Positions 43,125-50,793 of a DNA stretch of 64,000 nt are shown here, one piece after another; positions within the stretch are counted from its first letter, which is position 1; the number at the start of each line of letters is the position of its first letter. The DNA comes from Mesorhizobium sp. Lineage in GTDB: Bacteria > Pseudomonadota > Alphaproteobacteria > Rhizobiales > Rhizobiaceae. The stretch spans positions 1-64,000 of the forward strand of contig NZ_SUHQ01000020.1 of the NCBI RefSeq assembly GCF_004962245.1, given 5' to 3'. A program made the position numbers and the translations under genes. The notes beneath the pieces are model-generated. The model was not told the DNA's origin. It made no database searches and saw nothing but the letters and a program-made list of their open reading frames with translations.

Positions 43125-44441
43125 TCAGGCCGATGCCTTGATCTTGAGGCTGTCGAGATAGGCGGACGGGTTGGCCGGATCGAAGATCTTGCCGTCAAAG
43201 AAGGTCTCGACGCCGCGCGATGAAGACGCCGGGATATCGGCCGCAGCGACGCCAAGATCCTTCGCCGCCTCGCGCCACAGATCCTCGCGGTTGACCTGGT
43301 CGACCAGCGCCTTGATGTCGGTGGTCGCCGCGAATTTGCCCCAGCGGATGTTCTCGGCGAGGAACCAGCTGTCGTGGCTCTTGAACGGGTAGGACACACC
43401 ACCCTTCCAGAACTTCATGTAGAGGTCGGTGCCGGTGGTGACGCGGTCATTGCCATAGTTGATGTCGCCCTTGAGGCGGCCGATGATGTCGGCGGTCGGT
43501 ACGTTCATCCATTGCCGCTTGCCGATGATGGCGGCCATCTCGTCCTTGTTTTCCAAGGCTTCGCACCATTGCTGGGCTTCCATGACAGCCATCAGGATCG
43601 CCTTGGTGGCGTTCGGGTTCTTGTCGATGAAGGCGGCGCGCAGGCCGAGCGCCTTTTCCGGATGGCCCTTCCACAATTCGCCTGTCGTGGCGGCGGTGAA
43701 GCCGACGCCCTGGTGGACGAGTTGCTCGTTCCATGGCTCGCCGACACAGAACACGTCCATGTTGCCGACCTTCATGTTGGCGACCATCTGCGGCGGCGGC
43801 ACGACGATGGTCGAGACATCCTTGTCGGGGTCGATACCGCCGGCGGCCAGCCAGTAGCGCAGCCAGAGATCATGGGTGCCGCCCGGGAAGGTCATGGCGG
43901 CCTTCACCTCCTTGCCTTCGGCCTTCTTGGCCGCAAAGGCGTCCTTCAGCTTGGAGGCATCGAGGCCGACGCCGGTGCCGGCATATTCCTGCGCGACGGA
44001 AATCGCCTGGCAGTCGTAGTTAAGCCGCGCCACGATCGCCATCGGCATCGGCTGATTGTTCTGCGTCACCTTGCCGGTGTGCATCAGGTACGGCATCGGC
44101 GTCAGGATATGAGCGCCGTCGATGCCGTTGGCTTCGCCGCCGAGCATCAGATTGTCGCGTGTCGCGCCCCAGGAGGCCTGCTTGAGCACCTCGACATCGG
44201 GCATGCCGAATTTTTCGAACAGGCCCTTCTCCTTGGCGATCATCAGTGGTGCTGCGTCGGTCAGCGCGATAAAGCCGAGCTTGGCGCCTGTCACTTCCGG
44301 CGTGGCGGTCGCGGCATAGGCGCCGGACGGCAGCAGCGCGCGCGCCGCCGCCAGCGTTGCCGCGGTGGCTGCGCTCATCACCAGGAAATCGCGGCGCGTT
44401 ACGCCCTTGAGGGTGGGCTGGGTTTTGATGCGTTTCGTCAT
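43125..44441 (-). CDS. nrtA: Periplasmic nitrate-binding protein
   Basis: Solute-binding protein of the nitrate/nitrite importer (438 aa). The N-terminus bears a Tat signal: KGVTRRDFLVMSAATAATLA ending around SGAYAATA. NrtA/CmpA-type blocks include KLGFIALTDAAPLMIAKEKG, ILTPMPYLMHTGKV, PQMVANMKVGNMDVFCVGEP and IRWGKFAATTDIKALVDQVN. Start ATG 44441; the frame is open to 44690 but that part is the untranslated leader. First gene of the operon, preceded by a sigma-54 promoter and a structured leader. Confidence 0.94.
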   Translation of the reverse strand: MTKRIKTQPTLKGVTRRDFLVMSAATAATLAAARALLPSGAYAATATPEVTGAKLGFIALTDAAPLMIAKEKGLFEKFGMPDVEVLKQASWGATRDNLMLGGEANGIDGAHILTPMPYLMHTGKVTQNNQPMPMAIVARLNYDCQAISVAQEYAGTGVGLDASKLKDAFAAKKAEGKEVKAAMTFPGGTHDLWLRYWLAAGGIDPDKDVSTIVVPPPQMVANMKVGNMDVFCVGEPWNEQLVHQGVGFTAATTGELWKGHPEKALGLRAAFIDKNPNATKAILMAVMEAQQWCEALENKDEMAAIIGKRQWMNVPTADIIGRLKGDINYGNDRVTTGTDLYMKFWKGGVSYPFKSHDSWFLAENIRWGKFAATTDIKALVDQVNREDLWREAAKDLGVAAADIPASSSRGVETFFDGKIFDPANPSAYLDSLKIKASA

Positions 44442-44499
44442 CGTTGTCTCCGGTTGGGCGCAGCTTGGGACCGGCGCCGTCGATTGCGTGTTCGACCAA

Positions 44500-44573
44500 A
44501 CAAAAAAGCCGCCGGCCAGGTCGCCGCGCCCGTGCAAACGGGATCGCGTATTAACCTGAGCGGCAGCTTTGCC
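44500..44573 (-). promoter_or_regulatory. nrtA leader with hexaloop hairpins and T-run (putative NasT antitermination target)
   Basis: On the minus strand the leader contains GGC-AAAGCT-GCC (44562-44573) and CCCG-TTTGCA-CGGG (44529-44542), both with six-base loops having G at position 4, the first also A at position 1, as in ANTAR RNA targets. Downstream, GGCGGC (44508-44513) is followed by six T (44502-44507). AAGCTGCC at the 3' side of the first hairpin can pair with GGCGGCTT (with a G-U), so terminator and first hairpin are mutually exclusive. A NasT-controlled attenuator is inferred; the first stem is only 3 bp. Confidence 0.55.
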
Positions 44574-44629
44574 TGTGGCGCCCGCCATTGGACGCCGTAT
44601 TCCATGACCCGAAGGCCTATGGATTACTA

Positions 44630-44645
44630 AGCAGGAACCGTGCCA
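44630..44645 (-). promoter_or_regulatory. Sigma-54 (-24/-12) promoter for nrtA
   Basis: Minus strand TGGCACGGTTCCTGCT has the GG-N10-GC spacing and TGGCAC -24 core of RpoN promoters. Transcription would start near 44619, giving a leader of about 178 nt before the nrtA ATG. Confidence 0.72.
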
Positions 44646-44753
44646 GTTTGAAGAAACGGCAGATTCTGCAATGAAAACAACCGAGAGCACGGGCGTGAAG
44701 GCTGGAGCGCCGGATTGTCGATGCTCACGCGGCAGTCACGTTCATTGTGCAGT

Positions 44754-44770
44754 CGCACAAAAATTGTGCA
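44754..44770. promoter_or_regulatory. NtrC-like palindrome upstream of nrtA
   Basis: Minus strand TGCACA-ATTTT-TGTGCG has the 6-N5-6 layout of NtrC enhancer sites (TGCACC-N5-GGTGCA), about 110 bp upstream of the -24 element. A second overlapping palindrome, TTGTGC-N4-GCACAA, covers 44745-44760. Partial GCAC/GTGC half sites continue to 44788. Confidence 0.5.
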
Positions 44771-44795
44771 GTGCATGATAGTGCGCAAGAAATGC

Positions 44796-46040
44796 TCAGC
44801 CCGTTGGCATGGCCCAGTCGCGGATGGCCAGATAGTCGTCGATCCTGTCCGGATCGAAGATGCGGCCGTCGAAAAACCCATCCGGACCAAGGACGAGGCT
44901 GGCGCCGGCCGAGCCGACCGGGGTGGCAGCGGTAAGCGCCCCCTCGACCTTGGCATTAGCGCCCGGCAGGGCGACGCCGAGCGGCTTCAGCGCGACGCGA
45001 TAGAGGTCGGGCCGGTAGGTGTCTCGCGCGAGCGCCATATGGGCAGCGCTATGCTTGACCTGCCCCCAGCGCACCATCTGCGTGTAGAACCACAGCGCAT
45101 GGCTCTTCCAGGGAAAATTCGCGGCCTTGTCGAAGGGAAGGAAGAAGTCCTCGACGGCCAGCTCCGCGCCGCCGCCCAGCGCAAGATGTCCGGTCAGGAT
45201 CGGCGTCTGCAGCGCCGGCGAGAGGCCGAGGAAAGAAGGCTGCGCCATCAGCGCGGCCAGTTCACCGCGGTTTGCCGGATCCTGGCACCAGCGCGCGGCG
45301 CGATGAAGCGCGCGCAGCAGGGCCGAAAGGGCCTCCGGGTGCTTCTCGGCCCAGGCCTTGCGCACGCCGAGGACTTTCTCGGGGCTGGTCTTCCAGATGG
45401 TGGCCTTGACCGTCGCGATATGGCCGGTGCCAGCGACGACCGAGGCGCTGTTCCAGGGTTCGCCGACGCAGTAGCCGTCGATCCTGCCGGCGGCGAGCGC
45501 GTCGGCCATGAAGGGCGGCGGCACGATGACGATTTCTATTTCTCGCGACGGATCGATGCCGCAGGCCGCGAGCCAGTAACGCAGTTCGTAATTGTGTCCC
45601 GAGTGCGGATGGACGACCGCAAAGCGCAGCGGATCACGACCGGCATGCGCGCGTTCATGGATCAGCGCGCCCAAGGCCCTGCCCGTTCGAGCCGGATCGA
45701 GATCCGGCAAGGCACCGTGCGCGGCCATGCCCGCCCAGAGCGCGTTCGAAACCGTCACGCAGTTGCCGCCCAGTCCAAGCGAGAACGGCACGATCGTGTC
45801 GGAGGCGAGCGGGGTGAGTCCCAGATTGCAGGCGATCGGCATCGGCCCCAGCATATGTGCCAGGTCGAAATGCCCGATCGCGATACGGTCGCGGATGTTG
45901 GCCCAGGATGTTTCGCGGCTGAGCGTCAGGTCGATGCCTTCGCGCGCGGCAAAGCCGATCTCGCTTGCCGCGACAAGAACGGCGCTGTCGAACAGCGGGA
46001 TGAAACCTGCATTGATCTGGTGTTCGGCCGCCATGCTCAA
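44796..46040 (-). CDS. nasS: Cytoplasmic nitrate sensor NasS
   Basis: NrtA-like nitrate-binding protein (414 aa) without a signal peptide, starting MSMAAEHQINAGFIPLFDSA. Conserved blocks shared with NrtA: AHMLGPMPIACNLG, VVPPPFMADALAAGRIDGYCVGE and MVRWGQVKHSAAHMAL. NasS holds NasT inactive when nitrate is absent and releases it when nitrate binds. Its ATG 46040 overlaps the nasT stop by 4 bp. It ends 354 bp before the nrtA start, the intervening leader being the likely target. Confidence 0.93.
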   Translation of the reverse strand: MSMAAEHQINAGFIPLFDSAVLVAASEIGFAAREGIDLTLSRETSWANIRDRIAIGHFDLAHMLGPMPIACNLGLTPLASDTIVPFSLGLGGNCVTVSNALWAGMAAHGALPDLDPARTGRALGALIHERAHAGRDPLRFAVVHPHSGHNYELRYWLAACGIDPSREIEIVIVPPPFMADALAAGRIDGYCVGEPWNSASVVAGTGHIATVKATIWKTSPEKVLGVRKAWAEKHPEALSALLRALHRAARWCQDPANRGELAALMAQPSFLGLSPALQTPILTGHLALGGGAELAVEDFFLPFDKAANFPWKSHALWFYTQMVRWGQVKHSAAHMALARDTYRPDLYRVALKPLGVALPGANAKVEGALTAATPVGSAGASLVLGPDGFFDGRIFDPDRIDDYLAIRDWAMPTG

Positions 46041-46636
46041 CTTTCTCCGGGATCCAGAAGGCCTGCCGCCGTCACCAGGCTCTGCGCGATTTCGCTGATC
46101 TTGCGGTTCTGGCTCATGGCGGTCTTGCGCAGAAGCGTATAGGCCGCGTCCTCCGACAGGCCGCGCGACCTCATCAGGATGCCCTTGGCGCGGTCGATGA
46201 CCTTGCGGTTCTCCAATTCACTGCGGGCTTCTTCCAGTTCGCGCGCCATGCGCGAGAACGCGTTGAAACGGCTGATCGCCATGTCGAGGATCGGCTTGAC
46301 GCGCTCCTGGCGTAGCCCGTCGACGACATAGGCGGAGACCCCCGCTTCCACCGCAGCTTCAATCGAAGCCTGATCCGACCGGTCCACGAACATGGCGATC
46401 GGCCGCTTCACCACGCGCGAAAGCTGGAACATGTTTTCAAGCATGTCGCGGTTGGGATTTTCGAGATCGATGACGATCACATCCGGTTCGATCTCGGCGA
46501 TGCGCCGCGCAATTCCGGCAACGTCGTGAACGACCGTGACCTGCTCATGCCCGGCCTCCCGCAATCCCGCCTCGATGATGGAAGCGCGGATGTGGTTTTC
46601 ATCGATCACCAGGACGGCGAGGGATTTCCGAGTCAT
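46037..46636 (-). CDS. nasT: ANTAR-domain antitermination regulator NasT
   Basis: RNA-binding response-regulator-like protein (199 aa). Residues 1-120 form a pseudo-receiver (LAVLVIDENHIRASIIEAGL, DVIVIDLENPNRDMLENMF) and residues about 135-190 the ANTAR domain (LENRKVIDRAKGILMRSRGL then AYTLLRKTAMSQNRKISEIA). It would bind paired hexaloop hairpins in the nrtA leader and prevent termination. Start ATG 46636 is chosen; an upstream TTG at 46669 is less likely. The start codon lies in one arm of a 9-bp inverted repeat. Transcribed ahead of nasS. Confidence 0.94.
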   Translation of the reverse strand: MTRKSLAVLVIDENHIRASIIEAGLREAGHEQVTVVHDVAGIARRIAEIEPDVIVIDLENPNRDMLENMFQLSRVVKRPIAMFVDRSDQASIEAAVEAGVSAYVVDGLRQERVKPILDMAISRFNAFSRMARELEEARSELENRKVIDRAKGILMRSRGLSEDAAYTLLRKTAMSQNRKISEIAQSLVTAAGLLDPGES

Positions 46637-46676
46637 GCCGCATTTTGCGCACGCCGCGCGATTGTGCAATGCGGCA
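46636..46676 (-). promoter_or_regulatory. Long hairpin overlapping the nasT start
   Basis: Perfect 9-bp arms TGCCGCATT (46636-46644) and AATGCGGCA (46668-46676) flank an interior that can extend pairing (TTGCGCAC against GATTGTGCAA partly). In the nasT mRNA the 3' arm ends within the AUG, so folding could hide the start site. Alternatively it is a DNA operator. Effect unproven. Confidence 0.5.
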
Positions 46677-46852
46677 CGACGACAAATGACGCAGTCATCT
46701 CTTCGAATTCAGAGGGGCCGCCATATGTTCGCGGAGCCGACCCGTTAAGGTTCTTTAAATACCATTACTAGGGACTGACTTTGCTTTTGCATCCGCTGCG
46801 CTATCTTCCAGTTGCGAACCTTGTGTCGCTGGCTAGAAGATTGGAGGTTTCC

Positions 46853-47179
46853 ATGGATCGGCGATCATTTTTGACAGGAATGTTTGGCATTGCTGGGGCC
46901 GCAGCCCTTGCGAGCGCAGTTCGGCCTATCAACGCAGTGGCTGGTGTCCCAGGCGTCAGAGGCGGCATTCTCGATGAACTGGACGCGCTGGATACGGAAG
47001 CCTTCGAGAATGAGGATACCCAAGCAGAACTGCAACCGGTCCGCCATCGGCATTGGCACCGCAGGCGGCGGCGGAGGCGGCGCGGTTGGAGAAGGGTCTG
47101 CCGTCGTTACTGGCACAATGGCTATCTGCGCACCCGGTGCCGTCGCAGGCGTGTTTGGGTCTGGTATTGGCATTATTAG
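46853..47179 (+). CDS. Tat-signal protein with arginine/tryptophan-rich tail
   Basis: A 108-aa protein. The N-terminus MDRRSFLTGMFGIAGAAALA is a Tat-type signal with probable cleavage before residue 38. After an acidic linker (DELDALDTEAFENED) the last 45 residues are almost all Arg, His, Trp, Tyr and Cys (RHRHWHRRRRRRRRGWRRVC and following). Start ATG 46853 has GGAGG at good spacing. Similar proteins in rhizobia have been labelled protamine-like; no function is known to me. Single gene between nasT and a strong bidirectional terminator. Confidence 0.72.
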   Translation: MDRRSFLTGMFGIAGAAALASAVRPINAVAGVPGVRGGILDELDALDTEAFENEDTQAELQPVRHRHWHRRRRRRRRGWRRVCRRYWHNGYLRTRCRRRRVWVWYWHY

Positions 47180-47193
47180 CAGTTAGCGTGCTG

Positions 47194-47224
47194 AAAACCC
47201 CGGTGGGCTAGCGGCCGGGGTTTT
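47194..47224. terminator. Bidirectional intrinsic terminator
   Basis: AAAACCCCGG at 47194 pairs with CCGGGGTTTT ending at 47224 around an 11-base loop. A on one side and T on the other make it work in both directions; it directly follows the Arg-rich gene. Confidence 0.8.
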
Positions 47225-47288
47225 CGCTTCAGGTGGCTGTTAGGAATCCTCAAAATCGAACTGCGGCGGCGTGCCGCAAGGTGCCGAC

Positions 47289-47394
47289 TAGAGCGGGACG
47301 CGTTCAAATCGAACTGGGCATCCCGCTCTATCTATTTATTTTAGCTACATTTCCGCGACGCCAAGTGATTCCGCTTTGGCTGCAAAATGCTCCA
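47289..47394. repeat. Composite dispersed palindromic repeat
   Basis: A perfect 10-bp inverted repeat, TAGAGCGGGA at 47289-47298 and complement at 47321-47330, resembles the first module of the 2563-2665 repeat (including the shared TTCAA..TCGAACTG interior). It is followed by a module (GCCAAGTGATTCC, TTTGGCTGCAAAATGCTCCA) like that at 49-105. The rest of 47225-47491 holds no gene. Confidence 0.7.
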
Positions 47395-47491
47395 GCAGAA
47401 ATGGCTAAATCCATTTTCAGGAGAATCGGTTTGTAAGGGCCTGCCAGTGATAGGCAGGCCTACAAAGAGACTGATTTTCCTAGGAGAAAAC

Positions 47492-47567
<76 letters not shown>

Positions 47568-47739
47568 ACTTCCGGCAGTCGACCGGCGCCGTTTCCGGCG
47601 AAGAGATCCGGCGCGGGTTCTAGACCGCGCCGTTAGTGCAGCGGCTTCTAACCCCGCCTTCAGTCAATATCAAGCCTTCAACAACCGCTTTTTCTCAAGA
47701 CGGCGCGAAATCCGGAAAGCGCTTGCGGCAGAGGCCAGA

Positions 47740-48129
47740 TCAGACTTCGTCGTCGTCGTCGCCGACGCCGATCATGTCGGCGACATCGTCGTCTTCTTCC
47801 TCTTCGTCGGCGAGGAAAGTATCGTCGTCGTCGTCGCCGAGATCCACATCGTCCTCGTCATCGCCGAGATCGGGAAGATCGTCGGCTTTCGCATCCTCGT
47901 CCGCCTCTTCGAGCGAGACGACCTCAACGCCCTCTTCGTCCTCGGCGTCCACTTCCTTCTCGGCAACTTCCTCTTCCTCCTCGAGGGCGGCGACCTTGCC
48001 TTCCTCGAAATAAGAGCGGGGATAGGTCTTGCCGGTATAGGGCGAGACGATCGGATCCTTGTTCAGGTCATAGAATTTCTGACCCGTTTCCGGGTCGATG
48101 CGTTTGGTGCCAAGTTCGGGTTTTGCCAC
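47740..48129 (-). CDS. TIGR02300-family (FYDLN acid domain) protein
   Basis: A 129-aa alphaproteobacterial protein of unknown function. The conserved N-terminal block is LGTKRIDPETGQKFYDLNKD, then PIVSPYTGKTYPRSYFE. The rest is a long acidic tail, mostly Asp and Glu. GTG 48129 with GAGG upstream is the best start; the frame extends to 48168. The tail produces GTC/GTCCTC-like simple repeats on the plus strand. Divergent from aroA across 194 bp, as is common in rhizobia; a role is not known. Confidence 0.9.
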   Translation of the reverse strand: MAKPELGTKRIDPETGQKFYDLNKDPIVSPYTGKTYPRSYFEEGKVAALEEEEEVAEKEVDAEDEEGVEVVSLEEADEDAKADDLPDLGDDEDDVDLGDDDDDTFLADEEEEDDDVADMIGVGDDDDEV

Positions 48130-48323
48130 GGCAAGCCTCGTCGATAAAAGTTTGGTCCCCATAACCACAGTTTACGGCGCTGTCAAAGCCTAAAGCCAAC
48201 GTCATAAATCCCTGCGTTGAAGGCGTCCTGCAAGGGGATGACCATTTCGGTCCGCCGTGATACGAGACCGCCCAAACCAAAAGAAAAAGGCCGGCCGCCG
48301 GCGTTTTCACCCAGGGAAAAACC

Positions 48324-49682
48324 ATGTCGCATACTGCCGCCCCGAAACCGGCCACCGCACGCAAATCGTCAGCGCTTTCAGGCGCGGCGCGGGTACCCGG
48401 TGACAAGTCGATCTCGCATCGCTCGTTCATGTTCGGCGGCCTCGCCTCGGGCGAGACCCGCATCACCGGGCTGCTGGAAGGCGAGGATGTGATGCGTACG
48501 GGCACCGCCATGAAGGCGATGGGTGCGCATATCGAGAAGCACGGCGCCGAATGGGTGATCCGCGGCACCGGCAACGGCGCCCTGCTGCAGCCGGAAGGTC
48601 CGCTCGATTTCGGCAATGCCGGCACCGGCGCGCGCCTCACCATGGGCCTGGTCGGCACCTACGACATGGAGACGACCTTCATCGGCGACGCCTCGCTGTC
48701 CGGCCGGCCGATGGGCCGCGTGCTCGAGCCGCTGCGCCAGATGGGCGTGCAGGTGCTGAAGGCGACGCCCGGCGACCGCATGCCGATCACGCTGCGCGGT
48801 CCCAAGCACGCTGCGCCCATCACTTACCGCGTGCCGATGGCATCGGCACAGGTGAAATCGGCGGTGCTGATCGCCGGGCTGAACACGCCGGGCATCACCA
48901 CCGTCATCGAACCGGTGATGACGCGCGACCACACCGAAAAGATGCTTATTGGATTTGGCGCCAATTTGTCGGTCGAGACCGACGAGCGCGGCGTGCGCCA
49001 TATCTTCATCGAGGGCCAGGGCAAGCTCATCGGCCAGACGATCGCAGTGCCGGGCGATCCCTCCTCGGCAGGCTTCCCGCTGGTGGCGGCGCTGATCGTG
49101 CCGGGCTCGGACATTACAATCGAGAACGTGCTGATGAACCCGACCCGCACCGGACTTCTTTTGACGCTGCAGGAAATGGGCGCCCGGATCGACATCGTCA
49201 ACCCGCGCAATGAAGGCGGCGAGGATGTCGCCGATCTGCGCGTGCGTCATTCGGACCTGAAAGGCGTGACCGTGCCGCCTGAGCGGGCGCCAACGATGAT
49301 CGACGAATATCCGGTGCTTGCCGTCGCGGCCAGCTTCGCCGAGGGCGAGACGCTGATGCAGGGGCTGGAGGAGTTGCGCGTGAAAGAATCCGACCGGCTG
49401 TCGGCGGTCGCCAATGGGCTCAAGCTCAACGGCGTCGACTGCACCGAGGGAGAGGCCACATTGGCAGTGCGCGGAAGACCCGGCGGCAAGGGCCTCGGCA
49501 GCCACCCCAATGGTCAGGACACGTCGGTGAAGACGCATCTCGACCACCGCATCGCCATGAGCTTCCTGGTGATGGGGCTGGCCACCGAAAAACCGGTGAC
49601 CATCGACGACCAGGCGATGATCGCAACGAGCTTCCCGGAGTTCATGGGATTGATGAAGGGGCTGGGCGCGGAGATTGGGTGA
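48324..49682 (+). CDS. aroA: 3-phosphoshikimate 1-carboxyvinyltransferase (EPSP synthase, class II type)
   Basis: Sixth step of the shikimate pathway; 452 aa. It matches the Agrobacterium CP4-type enzyme over its length: VPGDKSISHRSFMFGGLASG, GDASLSGRPMGRVLEPLRQM, YRVPMASAQVKSAVLIAGLN, VMTRDHTEKMLIGFG, and ELRVKESDRLSAVANGLKLN. The phosphoenolpyruvate-site loop reads GNAGTGARLTMG, so the alanine that makes CP4 glyphosate-insensitive (GNAATGCRL) is glycine here. ATG 48324. Followed by a palindromic repeat, then cmk and rpsA, a standard alphaproteobacterial order. Confidence 0.95.
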   Translation: MSHTAAPKPATARKSSALSGAARVPGDKSISHRSFMFGGLASGETRITGLLEGEDVMRTGTAMKAMGAHIEKHGAEWVIRGTGNGALLQPEGPLDFGNAGTGARLTMGLVGTYDMETTFIGDASLSGRPMGRVLEPLRQMGVQVLKATPGDRMPITLRGPKHAAPITYRVPMASAQVKSAVLIAGLNTPGITTVIEPVMTRDHTEKMLIGFGANLSVETDERGVRHIFIEGQGKLIGQTIAVPGDPSSAGFPLVAALIVPGSDITIENVLMNPTRTGLLLTLQEMGARIDIVNPRNEGGEDVADLRVRHSDLKGVTVPPERAPTMIDEYPVLAVAASFAEGETLMQGLEELRVKESDRLSAVANGLKLNGVDCTEGEATLAVRGRPGGKGLGSHPNGQDTSVKTHLDHRIAMSFLVMGLATEKPVTIDDQAMIATSFPEFMGLMKGLGAEIG

Positions 49683-49724
49683 CGGTTGATGGGTTGGAGC
49701 CAAACTGGAATGCTGGAGGGACAG

Positions 49725-49882
49725 CACCCCCCTCTGTCCTGCCGGACATCTCCCCCGCAAGGGGGGAGATCAGCCGTCACCACGGCTTTCGCTAATCGCC
49801 AACGTTGCAAAATTGAGCGGAGCGCCAGAGCCGCCAATCTCCCCCCTTGCGGGGGAGATGTCCGGCAGGACAGAGGGGGGTG
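49725..49882. repeat. 158-bp palindromic element between aroA and cmk
   Basis: Same length and design as the element in nasA: terminal repeats CACCCCCCTC (49725-49734) and complement (49873-49882), inner hairpins CTCCCCCGCAAGGGGGGAG and CTCCCCCCTTGCGGGGGAG, and a core resembling the reverse complement of the nasA core (GTCACCACGGCTTTCGC). Lies 42 bp after aroA and 57 bp before cmk. Confidence 0.85.
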
Positions 49883-49939
49883 GGAAGGATCGCGGCGCTT
49901 GTCTTATTCATCGCTCCTTTCGATCGCGGCGGCCAGCCA

Positions 49940-50590
49940 ATGAGCACCACCTTCACCATCGCCATCGACGGCCCCGCTGGCGCGGGCAAAGGCACGCTGG
50001 CCCGTCGGCTCGCCGACCATTACCGGCTGAACCTGCTCGACACCGGCCTCACCTATCGCGCGGTGGCCCATGCGCTGCTTCAACTCGGCCTGCCGCTCGA
50101 CAATGTCTCGGCTGCCGAAACCGCAGCCCGGCAGGTCGACCTGGCCAAGCTCGACCGGTCGGTCCTGTCGGCGCATGCGGTCGGCGAGGCGGCCTCGAAA
50201 GTCGCGGTGTTCCCGTCGGTGCGGCGCATATTGGTCGAAAAGCAACGCGATTTTGCCAAGGCGCCACCGGGCGCCGTGCTCGACGGTCGCGACATCGGCA
50301 CCGTGGTCTGCCCCGACGCCGACATAAAACTCTATGTGACGGCCACCGCCGAAGTGCGGGCAAAACGGCGGCTCGATGAGATCGAGAGCATCGGCGGCAC
50401 CGCCAATTTCAACGAAATCCTCGCCGATATCGTGCGCCGCGACGAGCGCGACATGGGCCGCGCCGACTCGCCGCTGAAGCCGGCCGCCGACGCGCACTTG
50501 CTTGACACGTCGCAAATGGCTATAGAAGCCGCGTTTCTGGCGGCCAGGGCGATCATCGACGACGCGCTGGCCAAGAGAAACGAAGCCTGA
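49940..50590 (+). CDS. cmk: Cytidylate kinase
   Basis: Phosphorylates (d)CMP to (d)CDP; 216 aa. P-loop TIAIDGPAGAGKGTLARRLA at residues 5-24, LLDTGLTYRAVAHALL, the LDGRDIGTVVCPDADIKLYV block and RRDERDMGRADSPLKPA LID region are typical. Start ATG 49940; the frame upstream runs into the repeat and is not coding. Upstream of rpsA, as in most proteobacteria. Confidence 0.95.
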   Translation: MSTTFTIAIDGPAGAGKGTLARRLADHYRLNLLDTGLTYRAVAHALLQLGLPLDNVSAAETAARQVDLAKLDRSVLSAHAVGEAASKVAVFPSVRRILVEKQRDFAKAPPGAVLDGRDIGTVVCPDADIKLYVTATAEVRAKRRLDEIESIGGTANFNEILADIVRRDERDMGRADSPLKPAADAHLLDTSQMAIEAAFLAARAIIDDALAKRNEA

Positions 50591-50793
50591 GCCGGGTTTT
50601 GGTCCCGCTGCCGATTGCCGGCAGCGAAAAAGATACCCATATCGGGCACGAACCAGCCTGCCAGCATTCTTCATGCGCCGGAATTGCCGCTCAGGCGGCC
50701 AAGGGCTTTTGAGCCCGGAACGCCGGCAGGCCAACGCAACGCGAACCCACGGCGCCCGCCCCACAACAGATGTGGGGCACTCCAGGAGAAACT

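Noticed and set aside
43374..44630. A 418-codon plus-strand frame opposite nrtA
   Set aside because: No start signal and no family resemblance; nrtA is certain.
44745..44770. TTGTGC/GCACAA palindromes upstream of nrtA as further exo boxes
   Set aside because: They share TGCA half sites with the exoQ box, but spacing fits NtrC sites and they lie next to a sigma-54 promoter.
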